This document shows positions 1-8,962 of a DNA stretch of 64,000 nt, piece by piece. The DNA is from JANQGH01 sp039030175. Lineage in GTDB: Bacteria > Pseudomonadota > Alphaproteobacteria > DSM-16000 > Inquilinaceae. The DNA lies in contig JBCCER010000002.1 of the NCBI GenBank assembly GCA_039030175.1, forward strand, positions 1 through 64,000. The letters are read 5' to 3'. The notes under the pieces were generated by a model. The model did no database searches and was not told where the DNA came from. It saw only the letters and a program-made list of their open reading frames with translations. Numbering within the stretch: the first letter of the stretch is position 1; every line of letters starts with the position of its first letter. The translations under genes were made by a program, and so were the position numbers.

Positions 1-339
1 ATCATGGGGCGGGAGATCCCCGCGGTTCACTACATGGTCGCCGTCTTTGGCGGCCCCGTCGTCAGATGCGCGCCTTACGCGACCTACGGAACCGCCGAAC
101 TGTCCGCCTTTGCGGTTGAGGCGATTAAGGACAGATCGGCCTGCCTGCTAGCCCATCATGGCGTCATCGTAGGCGGCGAGAGCCTTTCAAAGGCGATGTG
201 GCTGGCGGTCGAGCTCGAAACCCTGGCGGCCCAATATGTCGAGTGTCTTCAGATGGGCAATCCGCCGGTGCTGGACGATGACGAGATTGAGCGCGTGAAA
301 AACAAAATCGAAAGCGGAAGCTACGGGGCGTCTTCGTAA
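1..339 (+). CDS. Class II aldolase/adducin family protein, C-terminal part (partial)
   Basis: The reading frame is open to the left window edge, so only about 112 C-terminal residues are seen. The stretch with LLAHHGVIVGG near residue 50, followed by a helix rich in Glu and Ala (VELETLAAQYVE), is the usual C-terminal half of L-fuculose-phosphate/ribulose-phosphate aldolase-like proteins. The His pair is where the family's zinc-binding and catalytic elements lie. The class cleaves or epimerises sugar phosphates such as L-fuculose-1-phosphate in the cytoplasm. It is followed 35 nt later by a PfkB kinase and then an SDR, which fits a sugar catabolic operon. The real substrate cannot be told. The family is fairly sure; the start lies outside the window. 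Confidence 0.8.
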   Translation: MMGREIPAVHYMVAVFGGPVVRCAPYATYGTAELSAFAVEAIKDRSACLLAHHGVIVGGESLSKAMWLAVELETLAAQYVECLQMGNPPVLDDDEIERVKNKIESGSYGASS

Positions 340-374
340 GAGCGCAGGGCGTCCAGAACGGAAGTGAAAGAAAT

Positions 375-1325
375 ATGCCCAAATACGATGTGAGTTCGAT
401 TGGCTTTTATGTTCTGGACATTCTGGGCCGCCCGGTGACACGAATTCCGGAAGGCGGTCGTGCCGACTTCATCGAGGAAATCACCATGACGGTCGCTGGC
501 ACGGCGGGTGCTACGGCCGTCAGCTGCGCCATCCATGGTCTCAGCACCCAGGCTGTCACGACAGTCGGCGAGGACGAGATGGGAGATTTTCTCGTCGCCA
601 AGATGGAGGCATTCGGGGTCGATTGCTCCATGGTTCGCCGTGACGGATCGGTTCAGACTTCCGCCACTATTTTGCCAGTTCGACCGAACGGAGAACGGCC
701 GGCGCTGCATGTTCCCGGTACGGCGGCGACATTCACAGTTGCCGACGAAGATGTCGAGGCCGCGCTTGATGCGTCGATTGTTCACATCGGTGGCACTGGC
801 CTTTTGAGGGCATTCGACGGCGCGCCGACGTTAGAGCTCTACAAGCGCGCCAAGGCGCTGGGCAGGACGACAACGTTCGATTTGATCCAGGCCAATCCCG
901 AGACCGTCGAACTGGTCATTCCGCTGCTGCCCTATATCGACTATTTCATCCCGAGCATCGATGAAGCCGCTGAGATGTCTGGCGAAACCGACCCTGAGGC
1001 TGTCACCGCCTTCTTCAAGGCAAAGGGCGTGAAGAACTGCATTTTGACCTTGGCCGAAGAGGGCGTCTATATCGCGCCAGAGGGCGAAGACGCATTTCGG
1101 TTGCCTGCATTCGAAGTAGCTGTTTCCGACACCACGGGGTGCGGCGACAACTTTACGGCAGGAATGATTGTCGGACTGTCGAAGGGCTGGGATCTGAGCC
1201 AATCGGCGCGGTTCGCCAATGCTGTTGCCGCTCAAGTAGCGATGGGCTTGGGCTCAGTTGGCAAACTTCAATCGTTCGATAAGACGATCGAGATGATGAA
1301 CACGCTGCCGACCAAGGCGGCCTAG
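375..1325 (+). CDS. PfkB-family carbohydrate kinase
   Basis: 316 residues, normal for the ribokinase/PfkB family. The C-terminal signature DTTGCGDNF is at residues 252-260, with Asp258 as the expected catalytic base and the anion hole formed by the preceding Gly/Cys. The N-terminal part carries the glycine-rich substrate lid region (around residues 40-55). The enzyme should transfer the ATP gamma-phosphate to a sugar or sugar acid hydroxyl in the cytoplasm. It lies between an aldolase fragment and an SDR, so a phosphorylate-then-cleave pathway is plausible. The N-terminal family signature is weak, so the substrate (fructose, tagatose, a ketogluconate and so on) is not assignable. The Shine-Dalgarno is weak (GAAGTGAAAG about 10 nt upstream). 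Confidence 0.88.
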   Translation: MPKYDVSSIGFYVLDILGRPVTRIPEGGRADFIEEITMTVAGTAGATAVSCAIHGLSTQAVTTVGEDEMGDFLVAKMEAFGVDCSMVRRDGSVQTSATILPVRPNGERPALHVPGTAATFTVADEDVEAALDASIVHIGGTGLLRAFDGAPTLELYKRAKALGRTTTFDLIQANPETVELVIPLLPYIDYFIPSIDEAAEMSGETDPEAVTAFFKAKGVKNCILTLAEEGVYIAPEGEDAFRLPAFEVAVSDTTGCGDNFTAGMIVGLSKGWDLSQSARFANAVAAQVAMGLGSVGKLQSFDKTIEMMNTLPTKAA

Positions 1326-1353
1326 TCGCGCGAGTGGCGACGAGGGAGGGGCG

Positions 1354-2118
1354 ATGACAATGGCGGCACCGGAAAAGCGTATTGCAATGGTGACCGGAGC
1401 AGCGCGAGGCATCGGCCGAGCTCTCTCGGTCGGTATGGCCGAAGCTGGCTTCGACCTCATTGTCTGCGACATCCCGTCGCAAAAAGAGCCACTGCAGGAG
1501 ACCGTCGATCTGGTGAAGAAGACGGGTGTCAAAGTGGTCAGCGTCGTCGGCGACGTTTCCAACAAGGACGACGTTCAGCGCATGGCAAGCGACGCCGAGT
1601 CGAAAGCCGGCAGGATCGATATCTTGGTCAACAACGCCGGGATTCTGGCCCCCTCGACGCTGCAGGAGCTCTCCGAGGATGTCTGGGATGCCCATATGGC
1701 CGTCAATGCCAAGGGTACGCTCTTGATGATGCAGGCGGTACTACCGGGGATGCAGGAGCGCAAGTGGGGTCGGATCATCAACATTGCTTCCCTTGCCGGA
1801 CGCCAGGGGATCCCGACGCAGGGCCACTACGCCGCCAGTAAATCGGCCGTCATTACACTTACACGCGTCCTAGCGCAGGAGGTTGGCGATCACGGCATCA
1901 CGGTCAATGCGATCTGTCCGGGTATCATCCTGACGGAAATGGGCCGGAAGAACCTCGGCACTGAGGACGATGTTCGGTACTGGGAGAAGGCCACCTCTTT
2001 GAAGAGACTTGGTCGACCGGAAGACGTTGTTGGGCCGGCTGTGTTCTTTGCCTCTGATCAATCGGCCTTTGTTACCGGCCAATCGTTGAATGTCTGCGGT
2101 GGCCTATATTTCCACTAA
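1354..2118 (+). CDS. SDR-family NAD(P)-dependent oxidoreductase
   Basis: 254 residues, typical for classical short-chain dehydrogenases. TGAARGIG at 14-21 is the dinucleotide-binding loop, NNAG at 93-96 stabilises the sheet, and Ser146, Tyr159 and Lys163 (YAASK) form the catalytic set. The C-terminus ends with the VTGQSLNVCGG pattern usual for this family. It would oxidise a sugar, polyol or hydroxy-acid with NAD(P). It follows the PfkB kinase by 28 nt with GAGGGAGGGG just before the start, and is likely co-transcribed. Neighbours suggest a polyol or sugar substrate; the family alone does not define it. Confidence 0.9.
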   Translation: MTMAAPEKRIAMVTGAARGIGRALSVGMAEAGFDLIVCDIPSQKEPLQETVDLVKKTGVKVVSVVGDVSNKDDVQRMASDAESKAGRIDILVNNAGILAPSTLQELSEDVWDAHMAVNAKGTLLMMQAVLPGMQERKWGRIINIASLAGRQGIPTQGHYAASKSAVITLTRVLAQEVGDHGITVNAICPGIILTEMGRKNLGTEDDVRYWEKATSLKRLGRPEDVVGPAVFFASDQSAFVTGQSLNVCGGLYFH

Positions 2119-2211
2119 GCTCATTCTGCAATTGTGATATTTGCGCTTAAGAATTGGTGTGCGTCGTGCCTGATTTGACGGCGCTCCATTGAGAATTAGG
2201 AACTGGTGCAG

Positions 2212-3102
2212 ATGAGCGCCAAAGCATTGATCGAAACCGGGCTTCGGGCGGCCGAAATCCCGCTCGCCCGCCAGGTCAAGATCTGGGCGCGGTTTACCGA
2301 CGAGAAGGCAGATGTCGCGGCGAGCCTGACAAGAACCGTTCGCGCCTTGCATAAGGCCCTGCCGCTGGATCAAGAGCTACGTGCGCTGTCGATCGGGTCA
2401 AGCGGCGAACCGCAATTTCGGCTGCTGCATGCGCTGTGCCAAAAAGGTCTTTTTCTGTTCGATATCGACGAAAAGGCGCTGGCCACGGTTTCCGAACGTC
2501 TTGATCGCCAAATGGTCAAAAACGTCTTTCCGGTCCAGGGCGATTATCTGCAGGATTTTGCTGATCGGGACAGTGCTCTCGCCACGCTGCGGGCCAAACT
2601 CGGCGACGCGCCATTCGATCTAATCTGCCTTCATCACTGCCTCTACTACTGCGATGTCGAACAGTGGCCTGCGTTCATCGAGACACTATACGATGCGGTA
2701 TTGGCGCCCACTGGCGCAATGCACCTTGCTATGATGTCTGCGCGGGAGACCGAAGAGGGCACCACCACCTGGCTGTACAATCACTTTGCGCGGAAGTTCT
2801 TCGGTGCCGAAACCAGTCATGATCTGCTCCGGCTTCGCGATCAACTGTCCAATTCGACCGCTGTTTCCGATGTTTGCCTTAACTCAGAGACCAAGCAGGT
2901 CCATTTTTGGGTCGACGACTTCGAGCAGTACATGGCGGTCATTTGGATGATTTTGCTCTATCCGGATGGCCACGATTATGATTTGGACCAACGGACGGAG
3001 ATCGTCGAGTTTGTCATTCGGCATTTCTGGGAACCTAGGCGCAAGATCGTCCAGACGCAGGACTACCTATCCATCTTCAAAGGGCCGCCGCCCACTTCTT
3101 GA
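2212..3102 (+). CDS. Class I SAM-dependent methyltransferase-like protein
   Basis: About 296 residues. The segment LSIGSSGEPQFRLL followed by FDIDEKAL resembles motif I plus the acidic motif II residue of Rossmann methyltransferases, and DLICLHHCLYYC (about residue 140) sits where motif IV falls. The rest is poorly conserved, including an HFW-rich C-terminal part. The upstream GTG at 2206 has almost no room for the AGGAAC ribosome site at 2198, whereas ATG at 2212 has good spacing, so I chose 2212. Its substrate is unknown. It follows the SDR by about 90 nt and converges on the ROK repressor. An inactive methyltransferase fold is possible. Confidence 0.6.
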   Translation: MSAKALIETGLRAAEIPLARQVKIWARFTDEKADVAASLTRTVRALHKALPLDQELRALSIGSSGEPQFRLLHALCQKGLFLFDIDEKALATVSERLDRQMVKNVFPVQGDYLQDFADRDSALATLRAKLGDAPFDLICLHHCLYYCDVEQWPAFIETLYDAVLAPTGAMHLAMMSARETEEGTTTWLYNHFARKFFGAETSHDLLRLRDQLSNSTAVSDVCLNSETKQVHFWVDDFEQYMAVIWMILLYPDGHDYDLDQRTEIVEFVIRHFWEPRRKIVQTQDYLSIFKGPPPTS

Positions 3103-3154
3103 CTCTTGTTGAACTGACCGTGCGGTCTGCGGCATCGATCTTCGATAGGCAGCC

Positions 3155-4411
3155 TTAATACTCGATCTGAAGCTGTTCGGAGATGACCAGGCCGGCGGCG
3201 CCCCGCAACGTCGTTTTCTCCTCCTCCGAACCGCAAATGACGTGGCGCTTGCCGCCCGGGTGTCGGGGCGAGAGCAGCTTCACGTCCGCCTCGATCCGGT
3301 CGTGCAGCTGCGCACTGCCTTCGACGATGTCGCCATAGAGAATGAAGTCGCTGGGCATCAATAGTGTTTGAAGATTGGCGATCCCGACAGCGAGGTTGCG
3401 AGCGTATTGGTTCATCAATTCCGTGGCGGTCTCATCGCCCGCATCAGCCAGATCGCACAATGCCCGTGTGTTGAGGTGCCTGGCGCCGGGAAGCCCCATG
3501 GCCTTAGCGGTCTTGCGAAGCCAGGGCAGTGTGGCGACGGTTTCCCAACACCCGTGTTTTCCGCACGTGCAGAGATCACCGTCGATATCCACGATGATGT
3601 GCCCCAACTCGCCACCCGAGCCAAGCGGCCCCCGAAAGAGCGCATCGTTGAGATACAAGGCGCAGCCCAGAACCTCGCCCGTATAGATCACAGCAAAGTT
3701 CTTCAGGCCGCGGCCCTGACCGAACCAGCGTTCGCCGAGAAGGATCGCACGTGGATGGTGGTCGATGATGGTCGGTAGATGGAACTCGGACTCGATGAGG
3801 TTCACCAGATTCAAGCCCGATAGGGCAGGCGCGAGGTTGACGGTTACGATGTTGCCTTGAGCCATATCGACCATGCCGCCCACCGCAATCCCGATGCCGA
3901 GCGGGGGGCGGCTAGACGACGCCAAAGACCCACTAATACAAGCCTTCAATGCGGAAACGAAGTCCTCGCGATTGCTGTCTTTGCCGTACGTCGCCTCTTC
4001 TTCGATCTGAAGGATCTCACCCGTGATCGAGACAATCGCCGATTGTACGCGATTGGGCATCAAGGTAACGGCGCAGACCGGCGCCGCTTCTGGAGAGAAC
4101 CAAAGTGGACGAGGGGGCTTGCCGACGGACCTTTGCACGCTGGGCGCTTCTTCTACCAACAGCCCATTGTCGATCAGCGGCTGCACGATCCCCGAAATCG
4201 TTGTGCGGTTGGTACCAGATAGGCGGGCAAGATCGGCCCGGCTTGTCGGGCCGCGGTCGAACAGGGTTTGCAGTACGCGACGTTTGTTCGCCTCGCCTAT
4301 GCGGGAGGCGGAGACCAGATCGAACCTATCCTTGCCGTGGGACATTTTGCTGACCGGGGCGGTTGGCCGAGTCATCTGAGTGTCGGCCACTTTTTGCGTT
4401 TTAACGTTCAT
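3155..4411 (-). CDS. ROK-family transcriptional repressor (NagC/XylR type)
   Basis: 418 residues: a winged helix-turn-helix at about 38-86 (NKRRVLQTL then TSRADLARLSGTNRTTIS), then a ROK sugar-binding domain. The zinc signature is complete, with His271 in GELGH and Cys281, Cys283 and Cys288 in CTCGKHGC. At the place where ROK kinases have Asn-Asp I read Asp217-His-His, so sugar phosphorylation is unlikely and a pure sensor role is favoured. It is transcribed divergently from the cluster 1 ABC importer with a 204-bp gap holding two copies of an AAGCGyTTGAy element. It probably represses that importer and itself until its sugar is present. Confidence 0.9.
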   Translation of the reverse strand: MNVKTQKVADTQMTRPTAPVSKMSHGKDRFDLVSASRIGEANKRRVLQTLFDRGPTSRADLARLSGTNRTTISGIVQPLIDNGLLVEEAPSVQRSVGKPPRPLWFSPEAAPVCAVTLMPNRVQSAIVSITGEILQIEEEATYGKDSNREDFVSALKACISGSLASSSRPPLGIGIAVGGMVDMAQGNIVTVNLAPALSGLNLVNLIESEFHLPTIIDHHPRAILLGERWFGQGRGLKNFAVIYTGEVLGCALYLNDALFRGPLGSGGELGHIIVDIDGDLCTCGKHGCWETVATLPWLRKTAKAMGLPGARHLNTRALCDLADAGDETATELMNQYARNLAVGIANLQTLLMPSDFILYGDIVEGSAQLHDRIEADVKLLSPRHPGGKRHVICGSEEEKTTLRGAAGLVISEQLQIEY

Positions 4412-4427
4412 CTTACCGATTGCTCAT

Positions 4428-4503
4428 AAGCGCTTGATCTAACGCCTCGCTTCGCTGGTTCCCCCACAATCCGTCTAACTTGGCGAGAGGCAAAGCGTTT
4501 GAC
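4428..4503. promoter_or_regulatory. Repeated AAGCGyTTGAy element, candidate ROK operator pair
   Basis: AAGCGCTTGAT at 4428-4438 (its first eight bases are a perfect palindrome) and AAGCGTTTGAC at 4493-4503 match at 9 of 11 positions. They start 65 nt apart, in the divergent region between the ROK repressor and the binding-protein gene. Two similarly spaced half-symmetric sites are what a dimeric or looping repressor would use. TTGACA overlaps the second copy at 4499-4504, but I see no convincing -10 box at normal spacing. Assignment to the ROK protein is inference from position. Confidence 0.4.
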
Positions 4504-4615
4504 AAAGAAATAAATATGTGCGACTCACAAACAAATAAGGAAAGCCGCTGGGCTTGCAAGATTGTTTCTTATGCCCGCAAGCGGCCGTCAGGATCATGCA
4601 ACGGAGGTAGACTCC

Positions 4616-6076
4616 ATGAAATTTCTCAAAAATGGCCTGTCACGCAGACAAATCCTGAAGACCACGGCTGGCACCACAGCCGGTGCGGCTGCGTATAGCC
4701 TCGGCCTGGGTGGTCGGGCGCCAGCCTACGCGCAAAGCGGCACATCGATTCGCGTCCTGTCGGTCGAAGACCCGTTCTTGTTCGCGCTAAGAGATACGAT
4801 TGGCGATTTCACAGAGCAGACCGGCATCGATGTCGAGCTTGAATCGCTGTCCTACGACGCCATGCAGGCCCGGCTGGTGACATCCTTTGTGTCCAACACT
4901 AGCGACGCGGACGTGGTGACCGTCGACCAGATGTGGACCGGCCAATATATCGACAATGGCTGGATCCGGCCGCTCGACGAATTCGCCGCTGGCGATGCGG
5001 ATCTCGACATCACCGATTTCATGCCGGAGGTACTGTATTCGCTGAACACATGGCGCGGCCATTTGGCGACGCTGCCAGTTGCTGCCTATGCGCAAGGCGT
5101 GATGTATCGCCGCTCGGTTGCCGATACGTTGGGGCTCGACATTCCAGATGCTGACGGGTCGTGGACCTGGGATGCCTATACCGACACCATCGCCGCCATG
5201 AACGGACAAAATGTCAATGGCACCGACATGTTCGGCACGGTGATCTGCGGGTCGCAGCCGACCCCCATCGTGCACATGTTCACCCAAGCCGCCGCCAGCT
5301 ACGGCGCACGTTGGTTTGAAAGCTTCCCGGCCAGCCCGGAATGGGACTTCACGCCGACAGTTACGTCGCCCGAGATGTTGGCCGCGGTCGAACAATATGC
5401 ACGGCTCTACGAGCTGTCCCCGCCGGAAGCCATCAATTATCTCTGGTTCGATGCCGGGACGCGCTTTTCGACCGGCGATATCGGCATGTTCTATTGGTGG
5501 ACCCCGTACTTCTATTTGATCAAGAACAACGGCTACATGACAGGCGAGCCGTCTGTGGTCGCCGACGATTACGGCATCGCACCACTGCCGGTCGCCGGCT
5601 CGACGCCACAAGTCATCTCGCTCGGCGGTTGGAGCTTCGGCATCCCCTCGACCACCGAGAAGGCGGATGCGGCATGGGAATTCTTGAAATGGTCGACATC
5701 GGCGGCGACCCAGAAGGCCATGGGGCTCGTCGATACCTACAACTACCAGTTCTCGGACTTTGCCCGGCGTTCGCTCTATGACGACAGCGACCTGCTGTCG
5801 ATCTATCCCTATCTTCCGACCCAGGCCGGCATGCTGGCCCAGGGCAATGGCAAGATCGCCCGCCCGCCGGCGCCGGTCTACACCACGCTGGAAGGGATCA
5901 TGGGGCTGGAGTTGAACAAGGTCCTCATTGGCCAGCAGTCCGCCGATGAGGCGCTATCGACGATGAACGATCTGTTCCTCAACACCCTGCGGGGCAATTT
6001 CTTGATCCCCTATAGCTTGCCGAGCTTTGATGACACGCCCGAGGCAACTCAGGCATTGATCAGCTCTCTGGCGTAG
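4616..6076 (+). CDS. ABC transporter sugar-binding protein (cluster 1), Tat-exported
   Basis: 486 residues from the ATG at 4616, chosen because GGAGG at 4603-4607 is ideally spaced and the twin-arginine signal then begins at residue 9 (SRRQILK) with a hydrophobic stretch and an AYA-Q cleavage site near residue 38. An in-frame upstream start at 4562 would bury the signal. The mature protein resembles family 1 extracellular solute-binding proteins (MalE-like), with conserved Trp/Tyr-rich ligand-pocket segments such as GMFYWWTPYFY. It captures a carbohydrate in the periplasm for the permeases encoded downstream. The ligand is unknown. Confidence 0.92.
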   Translation: MKFLKNGLSRRQILKTTAGTTAGAAAYSLGLGGRAPAYAQSGTSIRVLSVEDPFLFALRDTIGDFTEQTGIDVELESLSYDAMQARLVTSFVSNTSDADVVTVDQMWTGQYIDNGWIRPLDEFAAGDADLDITDFMPEVLYSLNTWRGHLATLPVAAYAQGVMYRRSVADTLGLDIPDADGSWTWDAYTDTIAAMNGQNVNGTDMFGTVICGSQPTPIVHMFTQAAASYGARWFESFPASPEWDFTPTVTSPEMLAAVEQYARLYELSPPEAINYLWFDAGTRFSTGDIGMFYWWTPYFYLIKNNGYMTGEPSVVADDYGIAPLPVAGSTPQVISLGGWSFGIPSTTEKADAAWEFLKWSTSAATQKAMGLVDTYNYQFSDFARRSLYDDSDLLSIYPYLPTQAGMLAQGNGKIARPPAPVYTTLEGIMGLELNKVLIGQQSADEALSTMNDLFLNTLRGNFLIPYSLPSFDDTPEATQALISSLA

Positions 6077-6100
6077 CCGGCCATCTGGTAGAGTTCGCTT

Positions 6101-6125
6101 TCCGGGAAGAGCTTTTCTTCCCGGA
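6101..6125 (+). terminator. Intercistronic hairpin after binding-protein gene (cluster 1)
   Basis: A perfect 10-bp stem, TCCGGGAAGA / TCTTCCCGGA, with a 5-nt loop GCTTT, lies 25 nt after the binding-protein stop and 35 nt before the permease start. There is no long T-run after it, so it more likely protects the upstream mRNA or causes partial termination. That would leave the binding protein more abundant than the permeases, as known for maltose-type operons. Confidence 0.65.
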
Positions 6126-6159
6126 AGCGGACCGTTGCGGATAGGTGTGAGACCGGACC

Positions 6160-7080
6160 ATGGCCACGATTCCAGTCGCCACGACCGCGCCCTCTGGGCG
6201 GCGGACGCTGATGGCTTACCTGCCTTACCTGCTGGTGGCCCCGTCGGTGATCCTGCTGTTGGGCCTCATCGCCTATCCGCTGGTTTTTGCGCTTAAGAAC
6301 AGCTTCTACTTTTGGAACCTCCAGACTAGCGCCACGCCGGTTGGGTTTGTCGGGTTCGCCAACTACCGCATGGTGTTGGAAAGCCCCGAGTTTTTCAGTT
6401 CCCTGATCAACACGCTGATCTTGACGATCAGCGGAACTGCGCTGGAATTCGGCTTGGGGCTGGCGATCGCCCTTCTGCTCGCGACCCGATTGAAGGGGAT
6501 GTCAGTCGCACGGGCCTTGTTGATCATGCCGACGACCATCGCGCCGATCGTGGTCGGATTTCTGTTTCGCTACATGTATGACCCGCAGGGCGGCATCATC
6601 ACCTGGCTGATGGCGTCGATCGGTCTCGACCTGCCTGTCCAAGGCATCTTGGGCAGCACCAACACCTCGCTGCTAGCGATCCTGATCGCCGATGTTTGGC
6701 AGTGGACACCGTTCTTCGCGATCATTCTTTATGCCGGGCTATTGTCCGTCCCCGTCAGCCTGCTGGAGGCCGCGCGCCTCGACGGTGCTTCCGCCTGGGT
6801 ATTGTTCTGGCGGATCAAGTTTCCGTTCATCATGCGAACGGCGTTGATCATCCTGATCCTGCGCTTCATGCAGCTCTTCAACACGTTCGACCTGGTCCTG
6901 GTACTAACGCGAGGCGGCCCCGGCACATCGTCGCGAACGCTTGGCTACACGCTCTATCAACAGGGGCTGATCGACTTCAATATCGGTATGGCCAGTGCCA
7001 CCACTTGGCTGGTTGTCATCATCGTTAACGCCATCGTCGGTCTCTACATCTTCTTCGCCTTCCGCAAGTGGGAGTGGTGA
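6160..7080 (+). CDS. ABC sugar permease, MalF/UgpA type (cluster 1)
   Basis: 306 residues with six predicted membrane helices. The cytoplasmic EAA loop is clear (LEAARLDGASAWVLFWRIKF, about residues 205-224) and couples to the ATPase. The first helix begins near residue 20 (YLPYLLVAPSVILLL). It forms the inner-membrane channel together with the next gene. It lies 83 nt after the binding-protein gene and its stop is one nucleotide before the GTG of the second permease, so translation is probably coupled. Confidence 0.93.
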   Translation: MATIPVATTAPSGRRTLMAYLPYLLVAPSVILLLGLIAYPLVFALKNSFYFWNLQTSATPVGFVGFANYRMVLESPEFFSSLINTLILTISGTALEFGLGLAIALLLATRLKGMSVARALLIMPTTIAPIVVGFLFRYMYDPQGGIITWLMASIGLDLPVQGILGSTNTSLLAILIADVWQWTPFFAIILYAGLLSVPVSLLEAARLDGASAWVLFWRIKFPFIMRTALIILILRFMQLFNTFDLVLVLTRGGPGTSSRTLGYTLYQQGLIDFNIGMASATTWLVVIIVNAIVGLYIFFAFRKWEW

Positions 7081-7081
7081 G

Positions 7082-7915
7082 GTGGAAAGCCACACCAGAC
7101 CGCTGCGCCGGCTTGTGATTTACGCGCTGCTCGCGCTCATGATGCTGTTTTTTATCGGACCGATCATCTGGTTCGTCTTGCTGGCCATCCGACCGCCAGC
7201 GACGGCGTTTGCCACCCCGCCTGTGCTTCTTTTCGAGCCGACCGCCGACGCGATTTGGCACACGCTGGTTGACCCCGGCGCCAACGCCAAGCAGGCCCGA
7301 AACAGTCTAATTGTAGCCCTCGGGGCGGTGCTGCTTAACCTGCCCTTTTCGGTCCCGGCCGCCTATTCCCTGTCGCGGTTTCGGTTGAGATCCAAGAAAT
7401 TCATCATGCTTTGGTACCTCGGCCTGCTGATGGCGCCGCCGATCGCCTTCCTGATCCCCTATTTCGTGCTGATGACCCAGATCGGCCTGTCCGGCACCTA
7501 TCTGTCGATGATCCTGGTACTTCAAACCTTGATCATCCCGTTTTCCGTCTGGCTGATGAAAAGCTTCATCGATGAGGTGCCGCGAGAGTTGGAGGAAGCG
7601 GCGCGCGTCGACGGCGCGTCATGGCACGTGATCATGTTGCGGATCACGCTGCCGCTGGTGCGGCCCGGCTTGATCGTCACCTCCATGTTTGCCTTCGTCT
7701 TCGCCTGGAACAACGCGGCGTTCCCACTGGTTCTGTCGTCGCAGCAGACCGCGACCTTGCCGATCGGGACACTGAACTACTTCGCCTCGACAGGGGTGAC
7801 TTGGAGCTTCATCGCCACGGCTGCCGTGGTCGCCATGCTGCCGCCGATGCTGATTTTTCTCGTTTTTGACCGATACGTCGTCCGAGGGCTCACCTTCGGC
7901 GCAGTGAAAGGATAG
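7082..7915 (+). CDS. ABC sugar permease, MalG/UgpE type (cluster 1)
   Basis: 277 residues from GTG at 7082. This start has GGAG at 7071-7074 with 7-nt spacing and comes directly after the stop of the first permease; the longer frame from 6995 would overlap it by 86 bases and add a non-membrane Ser-rich leader. Six helices are predicted. The EAA loop EEAARVDGASWHVIMLRITL precedes the C-terminal helices, and the protein ends in VRGLTFGAVKG, the typical MalG-type tail. It is the second half of the heterodimeric channel. Confidence 0.93.
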   Translation: MESHTRPLRRLVIYALLALMMLFFIGPIIWFVLLAIRPPATAFATPPVLLFEPTADAIWHTLVDPGANAKQARNSLIVALGAVLLNLPFSVPAAYSLSRFRLRSKKFIMLWYLGLLMAPPIAFLIPYFVLMTQIGLSGTYLSMILVLQTLIIPFSVWLMKSFIDEVPRELEEAARVDGASWHVIMLRITLPLVRPGLIVTSMFAFVFAWNNAAFPLVLSSQQTATLPIGTLNYFASTGVTWSFIATAAVVAMLPPMLIFLVFDRYVVRGLTFGAVKG

Positions 7916-7919
7916 GGCC

Positions 7920-8951
7920 GTGCCTGGAGCCGAGCTTGGAGTGGGGATCATCGGCGGTGGCCAATGGGGCACCCATCACGCCAACGTCTTCAAGACGCTG
8001 CCGCGAAGCCGGTTGATCGCAGCCTGCGATCTGGATGAGGGGCGGGCCGGTCGATTTGCCGCCGAGCACGGCGCCGAAGCGTCGTATTCGGATCATCGCT
8101 CGCTGCTCGAGCACCCCGGCATCGACGCGGTGTCCGTTGCAACGCCCGACTTCACACACACCCAGATCATCTTAGACGCCCTGGCGGCGGGCAAACACGT
8201 GCTTACCGAAAAGCCACTGGCCACGACTGAGCAAGAGGCCGAGGCGATTGAGCACGCAGCGTCCGCCTCGGACAGAGTGGTCATGGTCGACTTTCACAAC
8301 CGCGTAAGCCCTGTCTTCGCGGCTGCGAGGGACGAGGTTCAAGCGGGCGCAATCGGTGCCGCAATCCATGGCTCAGCTCGGCTTTCAAACACGAAATTTG
8401 TTCCGCTGGAAATGCTGGGTTGGTCGGACAAATCCTCCGCCCTTTGGTTCTTAGGCAGCCACGCGGTCGACATTCTTCGCTTCGTGCTGGGGGACGAGGT
8501 GGCCCGGGTCTTTGCAGTCTCGTCAAAAGGCGTATTGGCAGCGCGTGGGGTCGATACCGAGGACGTACATCTCGCGATCCTTGAGTTCTCCAAAGGCACC
8601 AAGGTGACGCTGGAAAACAGTTGGGTTCTTTCGAACGACAACCCACAGGTCTTCGACTTTCAAGTGGAGCTAGTCGGTGAAAAAGGCCAGATCCAACTGG
8701 ACCCCTCGCACAGCGGTGCCTTTAGAAAGCTGGACGGGGCGGGGCTGAAGTATCGCGACATGTTCGGGCTTGTGCCGACAGGACCAGGTCGGCCAGGTGG
8801 CTTTATCGAAGAGGCGGTCGCCCGCTTTGTCGACGCGGTGCTCGATGGCGCGCCAGTCCTCGCATCGGTCGCCGACGGGCTTGCCTCAACGCGTGTCCTT
8901 TCGGCCATCGAAACGTCGGCCGCCAGCGGCCAGCCGGTCGAACTCGGCTGA
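7920..8951 (+). CDS. Gfo/Idh/MocA-family oxidoreductase
   Basis: 343 residues. The N-terminal Rossmann fold has GIIGGGQWG at 9-17, and the family's catalytic EKP triplet is at 97-99 (LTEKPLATT). The C-terminal half is the usual substrate-binding and dimerisation domain, with a His expected around FLGSHAVDILRF. Members oxidise or reduce inositols, sugars and amino-sugars with NAD(P). It is placed between the permeases and the ATPase of the importer, starting 4 nt after the permease stop, so it very likely acts on the imported compound or a derivative. GTG start. Confidence 0.9.
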   Translation: MPGAELGVGIIGGGQWGTHHANVFKTLPRSRLIAACDLDEGRAGRFAAEHGAEASYSDHRSLLEHPGIDAVSVATPDFTHTQIILDALAAGKHVLTEKPLATTEQEAEAIEHAASASDRVVMVDFHNRVSPVFAAARDEVQAGAIGAAIHGSARLSNTKFVPLEMLGWSDKSSALWFLGSHAVDILRFVLGDEVARVFAVSSKGVLAARGVDTEDVHLAILEFSKGTKVTLENSWVLSNDNPQVFDFQVELVGEKGQIQLDPSHSGAFRKLDGAGLKYRDMFGLVPTGPGRPGGFIEEAVARFVDAVLDGAPVLASVADGLASTRVLSAIETSAASGQPVELG

Positions 8952-8962
8952 GGCGTTGATCG

